Source of the DNA: Microbacterium murale
Lineage (GTDB): Bacteria; Actinomycetota; Actinomycetes; Actinomycetales; Microbacteriaceae
Direction of reading: 5' to 3'
Assembly (NCBI RefSeq): GCF_030815955.1
Contig: NZ_JAUSXK010000001.1
Coordinates: 3,038,001-3,102,000, forward strand
Length of the DNA stretch: 64,000 bases
Of this stretch, positions 23,808 through 32,152 are shown one piece after another. Under the pieces are notes generated by a model. That model did not search any database and was not told where the DNA came from. It saw only the letters and a program-made list of their open reading frames with translations. Position 1 is the first letter of the stretch. Each line of letters begins with the position of its first letter. Position numbers and translations under genes: made by a program.

Positions 23808-24569
23808 ATGACCATGTCGATCTCGCCCACGATGATGCGCGTCGAGGCGATGCGCCAGATCCGCAACCCCTACACCCTCGCGTTCACGCTCGGGATGCCG
23901 GTGGCGATGTACCTGTTGTTCGGGGGCACCGCCGCATACGCGTCGTCCTCCGCAGGAAACGGGAACGTGGCCTTCTACGTCATGGTCTCGATGGCCGCCT
24001 ACGGCACCGCGGTCGCGATGAGCTCGATCACCTCGCTCGCCGCCACTGAGGCGAAGCAGGGGTGGGGCCGACAGCTCGCGATGACGCCGCTGGGTACCGC
24101 CGGGTACGCGATGATGAAGCTCCTCACTGCGGTGTCCTTCGCTGCTCTCGCGATGATCGCCGTCTTCGCCGCCGGTATGCTCACCGGCGCCGAAGTGACC
24201 GATGCGTGGCGCTGGTGGGCTTCGGCGGGGATCATCCTCGCAGTCGGCCTGATCTACGGCCTCTACGGCCTCGGGGTCGGACTGTTCTTCAACTCGGACA
24301 CGGCAGCGGCGCTGGCATCCATCTCGATGACCTTCTTCGCCTTCTTCGGGAACGTCTTCATGCCGCTCGACGGGGTGATGCTGGATATCGCCAGATTCAC
24401 GCCGCTGTACGGCTTCGTGGCGCTGAGTCGCTGGCCGCTCACCGACGGCGCGCTCACGACGGGGCAGACCGACCCGCTGTGGATGGTGATGCTGAACATC
24501 GTGGTGTGGTTCGCCGTGTTCGCGGTGCTCGTCGCTATCGGTGTGAAGCGCTCGCGCTCGCGCCGATAG
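23808..24569 (+). CDS. ABC-2 type transporter permease
   Basis: A 253-residue protein with about six membrane helices, starting after MRQIRNPYTLAFTLGMPVAMYLLF. It has the ABC-2 permease layout: MTPLGTAGYAMMKLLTAVSFAALAM in the middle, then MTFFAFFGNVFMPLDGVM before the last extracellular loop and a basic C-terminal tail (KRSRSRR). It should form the exporter with the preceding ATPase. The substrate cannot be inferred from sequence. Confidence 0.9.
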   Translation: MTMSISPTMMRVEAMRQIRNPYTLAFTLGMPVAMYLLFGGTAAYASSSAGNGNVAFYVMVSMAAYGTAVAMSSITSLAATEAKQGWGRQLAMTPLGTAGYAMMKLLTAVSFAALAMIAVFAAGMLTGAEVTDAWRWWASAGIILAVGLIYGLYGLGVGLFFNSDTAAALASISMTFFAFFGNVFMPLDGVMLDIARFTPLYGFVALSRWPLTDGALTTGQTDPLWMVMLNIVVWFAVFAVLVAIGVKRSRSRR

Positions 24570-24579
24570 GGTCGTCAGC

Positions 24580-25752
24580 ATGGCGGATGACGTGACCAGG
24601 GACGCTGCGGCGGCCTCGAAGGCCGGCGTCGCTCCCGCGGCCTGGGCCAGTCGAGGCAGCCGACCCCGCAGCGTCGACTCAGGCTCGCCCTGGGAGCGGT
24701 TCGGCTGGGTGATGGCCGCCGTATGGCTCGTGTTCCTCATCTATCCGCTGATGGCGCTGCTGCGCTCGAACGCTCCTCAGCCCTGGATCGTCACCGGGTG
24801 GATCGCGCTCGGTGCGTTCGTCGTCGTCTACGTCGCCGGCTTCATGAACGGGATGAGCTTCGGCGGTGGCGGACTCACATCGCCGCCGAAGCCGATCCAA
24901 TGGGTGGCGTTCGGCTCGATGCTCGTGTGCGCCGCGCTGACGATTCCCGCTGTCGGCGGATCTGCGCTGAGTTTCCTGCCGTTCATCATGTCGTTCGCGT
25001 CATACGGGCTCACCAGGGTGGCGCATTGGATCACGTTGTCGGCGTGCACCGCGATCATCGCCGCCGTCGTGTTCTTCGTGCCGAACGGTGTGTCGTACCT
25101 GCCGATCCTGGCGATCATCGCTTTGCTCGGGGTCGTCAACACGGTCTCGACGACTCTGATCATCCGCTCGGCCGACGCTGAGCGAGTGGGACTCGAACTC
25201 GCCACCAGCGAAGGGCGCGAAGCCGTCGCGCGCGACGTGCACGACCTGGTGGGACATTCGCTGACGGTGGTGAGCCTGAAAGCGCAGTTGGTGCGCCGGC
25301 TCATTGACAGCGATCCAGAGCGTGCCAAGGCCGAGCTCGCCGACATCGAATCATTGACAGCCGAAGCCATTGCGGGTGTGCGGGCAACGGTCGCGGGTGT
25401 GCGTAGCGCCGCCCTCGCCGAGCAGCTGGTGTCGTGTCGTGACGCGCTGGAGTCGGCGGATGTGGCGATGCGGGTGGAGGGGGACACCGGCGCACTCTCG
25501 CCGGCGCAGTCGCTTACGGCGAGCTGGATACTCAGAGAGGCGACGACCAATGTGCTCAGGCACGCAGAGGCGCGCACCGTGACGGTGCGTTTCGCACCCG
25601 GGAAGCTCGCGGTGATCGACGATGGTGCGGGCTACGGCGGAGGCGAGGGCAACGGAGTGAGAGGGATGCGCGAGCGCGCCACGATGAGCGGCGCGGCTTT
25701 CGCCGTGCGAGCCGACAGGAACGGCGGCACGCACGTGGAGGTGACCTGGTGA
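24580..25752 (+). CDS. Sensor histidine kinase, HisKA_3 (NarL/DesK-type)
   Basis: A 390-residue membrane kinase. About five hydrophobic segments fall between residues 43 and 195. The dimerisation/phosphoacceptor helix is AVARDVHDLVGHSLTVVSLK, with phosphoacceptor His221. The ATPase domain has SWILREATTNVLRHAEA (N-box), VIDDGAGY and GVRGMRERA (G-boxes). The first 40 residues are a low-complexity Ala-rich stretch, so a later start is possible. It overlaps the response regulator by 4 nt (GTGA). The lack of a large extracellular domain suggests intramembrane sensing or sensing through the ABC exporter. Confidence 0.9.
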   Translation: MADDVTRDAAAASKAGVAPAAWASRGSRPRSVDSGSPWERFGWVMAAVWLVFLIYPLMALLRSNAPQPWIVTGWIALGAFVVVYVAGFMNGMSFGGGGLTSPPKPIQWVAFGSMLVCAALTIPAVGGSALSFLPFIMSFASYGLTRVAHWITLSACTAIIAAVVFFVPNGVSYLPILAIIALLGVVNTVSTTLIIRSADAERVGLELATSEGREAVARDVHDLVGHSLTVVSLKAQLVRRLIDSDPERAKAELADIESLTAEAIAGVRATVAGVRSAALAEQLVSCRDALESADVAMRVEGDTGALSPAQSLTASWILREATTNVLRHAEARTVTVRFAPGKLAVIDDGAGYGGGEGNGVRGMRERATMSGAAFAVRADRNGGTHVEVTW

Positions 25753-26370
25753 CCGATGACGGGCCGATCCGCCTGGTGATCGTCGACGACCAGGCGATGT
25801 TGCGCGGTGCTCTCACGGCGCTGCTGGAGCTCGAAGACGATCTGACAGTCGTCGGAGTCGCCGCAGACGGCGAGGAAGCAGTCCGGGTGGTCGCCGAGAC
25901 AGCGCCGGATGTGTGCCTCATGGACATCCAGATGCCGGGAATGGACGGTATCGCCGCGACACGGGCGGTGCGGGCAGCGAGCGCGGCCACCAGGGGTGCT
26001 CATCGTGACGACGTTCGCGAGGCCCGGTTACCTGCGCGGCGCACTGGATGCCGGCGCGAGCGGCTTCGTCGTGAAGGATGCGCCGGCCGAACAGCTCGCC
26101 GATGCCGTGCGCCGTGTGCACGCAGGATTGCGGGTCGTGGATCCCGCGCTCGCCGAAGCCAGCGTCTTCGAGGGCGCGAACCCGCTCAGCGAGCGCGAGC
26201 AGCAGGTGCTCAGACTCGCCGCAGACGGACGCAGCGCCGCGGCGATCGCATCCGAGGTGTTCCTGTCGGCGGGGACCGTGCGCAACAATCTCTCGGCGGC
26301 GATCGGGAAGGTCGGCGCAGCGAACCGCGCTCAGGCCGTGCGGATCGCCCAGGACAAGGGATGGATCTGA
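25749..26370 (+). pseudogene. LuxR/NarL-family response regulator, frameshifted
   Basis: The receiver domain starts at the GTG at 25749 (IRLVIVDDQAMLRGALTALL, phosphoacceptor Asp59 in CLMDIQMPGMDG). It runs in one frame to RAASAATR, after which the protein continues in another frame as VLIVTTFARPGYLRGALDAG, then VVKDAPAEQLA (conserved Lys). The LuxR helix-turn-helix follows: PLSEREQQVLRLAADGRSAA and TVRNNLSAAIGKVG. Removing one G from GGGG at 25993-25996 restores a 206-residue regulator. Both halves look intact, so sequencing error or recent mutation fits best. If real, it would uncouple the kinase from control of the exporter. Confidence 0.85.
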
Positions 26371-26395
26371 CTCGACGGGACTGCGGATCTGCCGC

Positions 26396-27610
26396 TCAGG
26401 CGTCCGCTGCCTCTTCGGTCTGCATCCGCTGTGCGGCGGCCTGTTTCTGACGTGCGAGCCAGGTGTGGTTGGCGATCGCGGCACTGACTTCCTCCGAGTA
26501 GTCTCTTCCGTCGTCCGGGTGACGGAGGAGATTCCTCAGGTGGAAGGGAGAGCTCTCGCGGTGAGGACTGCTGCTGCTGATGCGTCGGGCGAGGTCGGTG
26601 AGGTAGTCGTGGCCGTCTTCGCGGTATCGCCGGCGTTCGGACTCGTCCAAGCGGATCAGGGACGAGTCATCGGCCATCGAGTTGATCGTGTACCTGGACT
26701 TGAGGTAAAGGTCGTCGTGCTGTGCGACGAGGAACCATGAACCCGGCTCATGGTCGACATATCGCATCGCGTCGCGCGCTGCAGCGATCCGAGCGGCATC
26801 ACCCCACGCCTCGATGGGCGGAATCGCCTGGAGCGGACGTCTCATCGCGGCATCGTAGGGGTAGTACCCGAACGTCGGAGAGGAATCGCGATACAGGGTG
26901 ATGCACGCGACGCGGTCGCACGTGCTGCAGGAGACTTGGCTCTCCACTCGTTCCATGAGGGCTGAGGCATGCAGGAGCCTGAGATCGGTGAGGGCGACGG
27001 ATCCGCTCTTCTCCTTGAGGAATCCTGCCTCGACCCCCGCGATGAGAGCGCCGACCGTGCCGTCCACGTCGAAGGATCCGTCGCCTTCGCGCACGATCAG
27101 ATCGCGGCACGCACGGCAGTCCTCGTCCGCCGGGCGGCACGCGTCCTTCGGATCATCCGCGGTGAAGACCACGCGTTGCAGGTTGCCGGGTCGTTGGTCC
27201 CGGTACTTCACGAACTCCGGGCGCGCATACCCCGCTTCCAGAACGAAATAGCGGTCACCGGCTGCAAAACGCCACGGCACGTCGAAGACCTTCTTGACAT
27301 CATCGAAGGTCGCATTCTTGCGGATGCCCCGAATCCAATCCGACACGTCGAGCCCACGTGGGGCGATCGGCGTCGGCGTGAGATGCAGGATCACGGCGCT
27401 CACCGCATCATCATGAAGCACGATCTCGCCGCCCGACTCGAAGAGAAGATGCCGCGAGAGCACTGCTGGCTCGCCGACATGACGTTCATGAATCTCGACC
27501 GGCTCACCACCGAACGCATCTATGAGATAGCGCACGGCCGCATCGTCCGGCCCCAGACAGAGCGCATCGAGGATCGTGTGCAGTCGACCGTCCTCCGGAT
27601 GTCTTGTCAT
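26396..27610 (-). CDS. Hypothetical protein with two cysteine clusters
   Basis: About 404 residues from the ATG at 27610 (MTRHPEDGRLHTILDALCLG); a GTG six codons upstream is equally possible and neither has a clear ribosome binding site. I do not recognise the family. Visible features are SDWIRGIRKNATFDDVKKVF, a beta-rich section (RYFVLEAGYARPEFVKYR), and two cysteine groups: Cys158/165/168 (C-x6-C-x2-C) and Cys228/231/236 (C-x2-C-x4-C). The protein is charged, lacks signal peptide and membrane segments, and ends in a Gln/Ala-rich helix. The cysteines could form a zinc site. It converges on the response regulator gene and has no operon partner. Confidence 0.7.
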   Translation of the reverse strand: MTRHPEDGRLHTILDALCLGPDDAAVRYLIDAFGGEPVEIHERHVGEPAVLSRHLLFESGGEIVLHDDAVSAVILHLTPTPIAPRGLDVSDWIRGIRKNATFDDVKKVFDVPWRFAAGDRYFVLEAGYARPEFVKYRDQRPGNLQRVVFTADDPKDACRPADEDCRACRDLIVREGDGSFDVDGTVGALIAGVEAGFLKEKSGSVALTDLRLLHASALMERVESQVSCSTCDRVACITLYRDSSPTFGYYPYDAAMRRPLQAIPPIEAWGDAARIAAARDAMRYVDHEPGSWFLVAQHDDLYLKSRYTINSMADDSSLIRLDESERRRYREDGHDYLTDLARRISSSSPHRESSPFHLRNLLRHPDDGRDYSEEVSAAIANHTWLARQKQAAAQRMQTEEAADA

Positions 27611-27775
27611 CGGACCAGTATCCGTCACCCGCGTAGGACCGACCGCGTTCGGCGCCGAGCCGGACGCGCATCACGGAGATCGGACGGCGATACGCCCGGT
27701 GCTCTGGCGGTATGTCGGTGGCCCCGCGTACCGTGGACGCCGACGGGCGCTGATGCCCACCAGGAGGAGTACGTC

Positions 27776-28147
27776 ATGGACTGGAAGATCGAACTCATCT
27801 TCGTGCCGGTGACCGATGTCGACCGTGCGAAGGACTTCTACGTGAAGATCGGCTTCAACGCCGATCATGATCAAGTGCCGTTCGAGGGACTTAGATTCGT
27901 GCAGATGACTCCGCCCGGATCGGCCTGCTCGATCGCATTCGGCGAGGGGCTCGGACTCGAGCTCGAACCGGGCAAGCAGAACACGATCCAGGTCGTCGTG
28001 CCCGACGCCGATGAAGCGCTGGCGCACCTGCGCGAGGTCGGTGTCGAGGCGAACGGCGTCGATGAGCAGGCCTGGGGGAGGTTCGTGACGTTCGATGACC
28101 CCGACGGGAACACCTGGACGCTGCAGCAGCTTCCCGACAGGAGCTGA
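27776..28147 (+). CDS. VOC superfamily (glyoxalase/bleomycin-resistance-like) protein
   Basis: A 123-residue single-module vicinal oxygen chelate protein: MDWKIELIFVPVTDVDRAKDFYVKIGF, a central AFGEGLGLELEPG strand and the terminal FVTFDDPDGNTWTLQQLP. One such unit normally dimerises to make the active site. The function is open: glyoxalase-like, fosfomycin-type or resistance protein. The start at 27776 follows CAGGAGGAG; the much longer open frame upstream overlaps the hypothetical gene antisense and was rejected. It faces phnN convergently. Confidence 0.9.
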   Translation: MDWKIELIFVPVTDVDRAKDFYVKIGFNADHDQVPFEGLRFVQMTPPGSACSIAFGEGLGLELEPGKQNTIQVVVPDADEALAHLREVGVEANGVDEQAWGRFVTFDDPDGNTWTLQQLPDRS

Positions 28148-28185
28148 CCCCGGCACGTCGACGCGGCGCCGGCCCCGTCGGTCAG
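28144..28185. terminator. Possible bidirectional terminator between VOC gene and phnN
   Basis: CTGACC (28144-28149) pairs with GGTCAG (28180-28185), and inside these CCGGC (28150-28154) pairs with GCCGG (28168-28172). The hairpin covers the 34-nt gap and both stop codons of the convergent genes. There is no T-run on either strand, so confidence is low. Confidence 0.35.
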
Positions 28186-28739
28186 CGAGGAACGACCGCC
28201 CGCACATGGTGGAGGAACTCGACGAGCTGTGCGCAGGCCTCGTCGAGTGTGCCGTCGTTGACGATCTCGAGATCGACGGGGTGCTCGGGTGCGGGATCAG
28301 CCCGGGCGACGCGCGTCGCGGCCGCGTCGCGGGTTTCGCGGCCCCGCGCGATGATGCGGGCCAGCCTGATCTCGTCCGATACCGTGACGCGCACGACTCG
28401 CGATTCGCCGAACAGATCGGGGAGCTGAGCGATCACGCCGCGTGAGACGTTGGCCACGACCACGCCGCCCGCGGCGACCGTAGTGCGGGCCGAGACGGGG
28501 ATGCCGTAAGCGAGGCCATGCGCACGCCACGACACCGCCAGTTCACCGTGATCTTCGGCAACCGCGAAGTCGTCGGCGGTGACTGAGATGCACTCTTCTC
28601 CCTCGCCCGTCGGCCGGGTGATGATCCGGCGGGGGAAGACGATGTCATCGCAATCGGCCAACGCGGCCTTGGCGCGCTCGATGATCGTGTCCTTCCCCGC
28701 CCCGCTCGGTCCGACGATCGCGACGAACACGCCGGTCAC
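28182..28739 (-). CDS. phnN: Ribose 1,5-bisphosphate phosphokinase
   Basis: A 185-residue guanylate-kinase-like P-loop protein: FVAIVGPSGAGKDTIIERAK (Walker A) near the N-terminus, then RRIITRPTGEGEECISVTAD and LAVSWRAHGLAYGIP, as in PhnN. It converts ribose 1,5-bisphosphate to PRPP, returning the C-P lyase product to nucleotide metabolism. It is the last gene of the operon and overlaps phnM by 4 nt. Length agrees with the E. coli protein (185). Confidence 0.92.
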   Translation of the reverse strand: MTGVFVAIVGPSGAGKDTIIERAKAALADCDDIVFPRRIITRPTGEGEECISVTADDFAVAEDHGELAVSWRAHGLAYGIPVSARTTVAAGGVVVANVSRGVIAQLPDLFGESRVVRVTVSDEIRLARIIARGRETRDAAATRVARADPAPEHPVDLEIVNDGTLDEACAQLVEFLHHVRAVVPR

Positions 28740-29914
28740 GCGACTCGCGTCCCTTCGCGCCAGACGCCGCGCACGATCGGCAGAACCGAGCCGAGGGGAT
28801 GATGCTCCGCCGAGGCCCCCGCGTATGCATGCACGCGAACGACATCGGCGCGCATGCCGGCGGCGATGAGGCCGCGATCGTCGAAGCCCGCCGCCCGCGC
28901 AGGGTTGGCGCTCACGAGCGCGACGCCCTGCGGCAGCGTCACATCGCCGCCGTGGAACAGGTGGAAGACTGCGTGCAACAGGCTCGACGGCACGTAGTCG
29001 CTGGAGAGGACGTCGAGCAGCCCGAGTCGGAGCAGATCAGCGGCCGCGACATTGCCCGAGTGCGACCCGCCGCGGATGATGTTCGGGGCGCCCATGACGA
29101 CGAGCTGGCCGGCGGCACGCGCAGCGCGCGCCGCCTCGATCGTCGTGGGGAACTCCGAGATGCGCACGCCTGCAGCCGCCGATTCGTCGATATGCGCTTG
29201 CGTCGCATCGTCGTGCGCGGCGATCGTGATGCTTCGATCCATGGCCCGAGCCACCATCAGCCGACGGTTCTTCTCGGAGAACTGCGCCGAGTACTCGTGC
29301 AGTGCGGCGACATGCTGGTCGAACTGCTCGTTCGTCATGCTGTGCTTGCCGACCATGTACGTGCGGAACGCCTCGACGTCGGCGTACTGGCGCTCGCCGG
29401 GAGTGTGGTCCATGAGCGACACCAAGCGCACGCGCTCATGCCCGCCGATGTCGTCGAAGACGTCGACCACATCGGGAGTGGAGACCTCGCAGCGCAGGTG
29501 CACATAGTGATCTGCGCGCAGCAGCCCTGCTTCGGCGGCATGCACCACGGCGTCCATGAGTGTGCGGGCCCTGCCGGCGAGGCGGTTCTCGCCCGGGCTG
29601 CTTCCGATCCGCAGCGCGTCGAGCACCGTCGTCATGCCTGACGCCGCCATCTGGGCATCGTGCGCGATCACGGCGGGGATCGGATCCCAGAATCGCTTCG
29701 GGCGCGGCTGATAGTGCCCCTCGACCTGGTCCGTGTGCAGTTCCACGAGCCCTGGCAGCAGATAGTCCTCCGAGAGATCCTCGCCGGATGCGGTGCCGAC
29801 GGCGGGATGCGGATCCGTCGAGACCTCGGCGATCTTCCCGTTCTCGATGCGCACGGATCCGTGCACGATCTCGTTCTCGAGCACGATGCGGGCGTTGGTC
29901 AGCATGTGGGTCAT
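28736..29914 (-). CDS. phnM: Alpha-D-ribose 1-methylphosphonate 5-triphosphate diphosphatase
   Basis: A 392-residue amidohydrolase-superfamily enzyme. It has the metal-site strand LPGLVELHTDQVEGHYQPRP, MAASGMTTVLDALRIGSS, a middle section with IAAHDDATQAHIDESAAAG, and SDYVPSSLLHAVF near the C-terminus, all characteristic of PhnM. It removes pyrophosphate from the ribose 1-phosphonate 5-triphosphate made by PhnGHI(L), giving the PhnJ substrate. Overlaps are 1 nt with the DUF1045 gene and 4 nt with phnN. Confidence 0.93.
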   Translation of the reverse strand: MTHMLTNARIVLENEIVHGSVRIENGKIAEVSTDPHPAVGTASGEDLSEDYLLPGLVELHTDQVEGHYQPRPKRFWDPIPAVIAHDAQMAASGMTTVLDALRIGSSPGENRLAGRARTLMDAVVHAAEAGLLRADHYVHLRCEVSTPDVVDVFDDIGGHERVRLVSLMDHTPGERQYADVEAFRTYMVGKHSMTNEQFDQHVAALHEYSAQFSEKNRRLMVARAMDRSITIAAHDDATQAHIDESAAAGVRISEFPTTIEAARAARAAGQLVVMGAPNIIRGGSHSGNVAAADLLRLGLLDVLSSDYVPSSLLHAVFHLFHGGDVTLPQGVALVSANPARAAGFDDRGLIAAGMRADVVRVHAYAGASAEHHPLGSVLPIVRGVWREGTRVA

Positions 29915-30594
29915 CAGGCGTTCTCCCGTGGGGATCGGAGGGCGAAGGGGTGGACGGAGAGCAGCTCGAACGCGGCGCCAGGCGACGGTTCGATGCAGAT
30001 GGCGATCGCGGTGAGGGGGACGTCGACGCCGCTCACCGGCTGGAAATGCGCCTCGAGTGCGTCGTCGATCTGCGCGCTGCGTTCAGCGGGCACAGCATCC
30101 GTCAGCGTCATATGGAACCGGAATTCATCGAGTACATAGGGATAACCCCAGCGCTCGAAAAGTTCCCGCTCTCGGGGCGTGAGGCGCTCTGGGCGGCGAC
30201 GTCTGCGATCGGCGTCATCGAGTGGCGCGCGGAACTCGTCGAACGCACGCAGTGCGTCGGAGGCGAGCGTCGTGAGCTCCGTCTCCTGACCCTCGCTCGG
30301 CACGACAGCACGGAAGGAGCCGATCGTGGCGATGCGCGGTGCGGTGATCATCAGCGCCCCGCGCCGAGTGGCGAATGCGTCGGCCGCCGCGCACAGCTCC
30401 GTTTCTGTGCGGCCGGGTGCCAAGCGCATCGGTGCCTTGAGGGTGGCATGGAACCCGTAGCGACGGGCATCCCGAGTGAGATCCTGCACCTCCGCGCGGG
30501 CGAACCACGCCTCGGCGACGGCGCGCAGCCGGACGGCCTCGCTCGCGTCGGCATCATGCGCCCCCGGCACCGCGTAGACCGCGTACCGCTTCAC
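29914..30594 (-). CDS. DUF1045 family, 2H-phosphoesterase-like phosphonate metabolism protein
   Basis: A 226-residue protein with two H-x-T motifs: YGFHATLKAPMRLAPG and DEFRFHMTLTDAVPAE. This is the double-histidine active-site layout of 2H (LigT-like) phosphodiesterases. The DUF1045 family is repeatedly found inside C-P lyase operons. Its place between phnL and phnM, and the absence of phnP from the window, suggest it opens the 5-phosphoribosyl 1,2-cyclic phosphate formed by PhnJ, taking the role of PhnP. That function is inference. It overlaps phnL by 4 nt and phnM by 1 nt. Confidence 0.85.
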   Translation of the reverse strand: MKRYAVYAVPGAHDADASEAVRLRAVAEAWFARAEVQDLTRDARRYGFHATLKAPMRLAPGRTETELCAAADAFATRRGALMITAPRIATIGSFRAVVPSEGQETELTTLASDALRAFDEFRAPLDDADRRRRRPERLTPRERELFERWGYPYVLDEFRFHMTLTDAVPAERSAQIDDALEAHFQPVSGVDVPLTAIAICIEPSPGAAFELLSVHPFALRSPRENA

Positions 30595-31343
30595 GCGGTC
30601 ACGCCCTCGCGGGCCGGTGTGAAGGACTGCACGTCGACCATGGCATCGGCGACGGCTTCGCGCACATCGGCGTCATGGAAGATCGCGAGCATCCCCGACC
30701 CCCTGCCGAGGCTCTCTTGGATCAGCTCGATCACGACCGCGCGATTGCGGGCGTCCAGCGAAGCGGTCGGCTCGTCGAGCAGCAGGAGCGGACGATCGAT
30801 GATGAAGCCGCGCGCGACGTTGACGCGCTGCTGCTCGCCACCGGAGAACGTCGCCGGCGGCAGCTTCCACAGCCGCTCGGGGATGCTCAACCGTGCCAGG
30901 AGCGCGCCGGCGCGATCGAGCGCCGTCGTGCGGTCGACGCCGCGCTCGAGGAGCGGCTCGGCGACGACATCGATGGCGGGTACACGAGGCACCGCTCGGA
31001 GGAATTGACTGACGTACCCAACGGTCTCGCGGCGCGCTGCGAGCACCTCTCGCGGCAGGGCAACGGCAAGGTCCATGACCGTGCCCTGGTGGCTGAGCAG
31101 GATGCGTCCGGAGTCTGCACCGTAGCTGCCGTAGATCATCTTCATGACCGTGCTCTTGCCCGCGCCGGACTCGCCGCCGAGCACCACACAGGCGCCCCGA
31201 GGCACATCGAAGGTCAGCCCGCTGAGAACCGGCAGCCGTTGAGATTCCTGCAGATGCAGCGTGAACGTCTTCGCGACGTCCACGACCGAGAGCACGGCTC
31301 CCCGAGGCATATCGTGTGATCTGTTCTCTGTCATGTGATTCAT
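30591..31343 (-). CDS. phnL: C-P lyase complex ATPase subunit PhnL
   Basis: A 250-residue ABC-type ATPase without membrane partner: SVVDVAKTFTLHLQESQRLP, Walker A LGGESGAGKSTVMKMIYG, signature ATFSGGEQQRVNVARGFI, Walker B PLLLLDEPTASLDA and switch histidine AIFHDADVRE. PhnL assists PhnGHI in transferring the phosphonate onto ribose of ATP. Several in-frame ATGs occur in the first 12 codons; the first overlaps the phnK stop by 4 nt and is taken as the start. Confidence 0.92.
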   Translation of the reverse strand: MNHMTENRSHDMPRGAVLSVVDVAKTFTLHLQESQRLPVLSGLTFDVPRGACVVLGGESGAGKSTVMKMIYGSYGADSGRILLSHQGTVMDLAVALPREVLAARRETVGYVSQFLRAVPRVPAIDVVAEPLLERGVDRTTALDRAGALLARLSIPERLWKLPPATFSGGEQQRVNVARGFIIDRPLLLLDEPTASLDARNRAVVIELIQESLGRGSGMLAIFHDADVREAVADAMVDVQSFTPAREGVTA

Positions 31344-32152
31344 CCCTGGAGGATCGAGGAGACGAGCAGCTGGGTGTACGCGGCCTGCGGGTCGTCGAGC
31401 ACCCGATCGGTGAGGCCGGATTCGACGACCGCGCCGTCCTTCATGACCAGTGTGCGGTGCGAGATGAGTCGCGCGACGGCGAGGTCGTGCGTGACGATCA
31501 CGACGGCCAGCCCGAGTTCGGCGACGAGCGAGCGGATCAGGTCGAGCAGACGCGCCTGGACGGACACGTCCAGGCCGCTGGTCGGCTCGTCCATGAAGAC
31601 GAGGCGGGGACCGAACACCAGGTTTCGTGCGATCTGCACCCTCTGGCGCATCCCGCCGGAGAATGTCGCGGGGGAGTCGTCGATGCGCTCCGCCGCGATC
31701 TCCACCCGCCCGAGCCAGGCCTCGGCCTCGGCGCGGATCCGCCCGTAGTGCCGCCAGCCGTTCGCCATCAGCGGTTCACCGACGTTGCCACCGGCGCTGA
31801 CATGCATCCGCAGCCCGTCGGCGGCATTCTGGTGCACGAATCCCCATTCGGTGCGCCACAGTCGCCGCACCTCTCGCTCGCTGAGCGTCGCAAGATCGAG
31901 CAGCTCGTGCTCTCCGGTACTGGCGCCACCTGCATTGCTCTCTGCGGCGGTCAGATAGCTGATCCGGCCCTCATCCGCAGTGAGCCTCTGCGACAGCATC
32001 CCGAGCAGAGTCGACTTGCCGGATCCCGACTCGCCGACGACCGCGAGCACTTCGCCCGGCCACAGGTCGAAGCTCACGTCGCGGCACCCGAAGCGGTCGC
32101 CGTAGCGATGCCCGGCCGCGTCCACGCTCAACAGCGGAGTCTCGTCGATCAT
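31340..32152 (-). CDS. phnK: C-P lyase complex ATPase subunit PhnK
   Basis: A 270-residue ABC-type ATPase related to oligopeptide-import ATPases: LSVDAAGHRYGDRFGCRDVS, Walker A VVGESGSGKSTLLGMLSQ, signature TFSGGMRQRVQIARNLVFGP, Walker B LVFMDEPTSGLDVSVQARLL. PhnK binds the PhnGHIJ core. The ATG at 32152 overlaps the phnJ stop (ATGA/TGATG region); the open frame extends further into phnJ but without coding pattern. Confidence 0.92.
   Translation of the reverse strand: MIDETPLLSVDAAGHRYGDRFGCRDVSFDLWPGEVLAVVGESGSGKSTLLGMLSQRLTADEGRISYLTAAESNAGGASTGEHELLDLATLSEREVRRLWRTEWGFVHQNAADGLRMHVSAGGNVGEPLMANGWRHYGRIRAEAEAWLGRVEIAAERIDDSPATFSGGMRQRVQIARNLVFGPRLVFMDEPTSGLDVSVQARLLDLIRSLVAELGLAVVIVTHDLAVARLISHRTLVMKDGAVVESGLTDRVLDDPQAAYTQLLVSSILQG

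Noticed and set aside
22033..24740. Two long minus-strand frames opposite the monooxygenase and the ABC exporter
   Set aside because: No domain pattern and strong plus-strand genes; frequent in 67% GC DNA.
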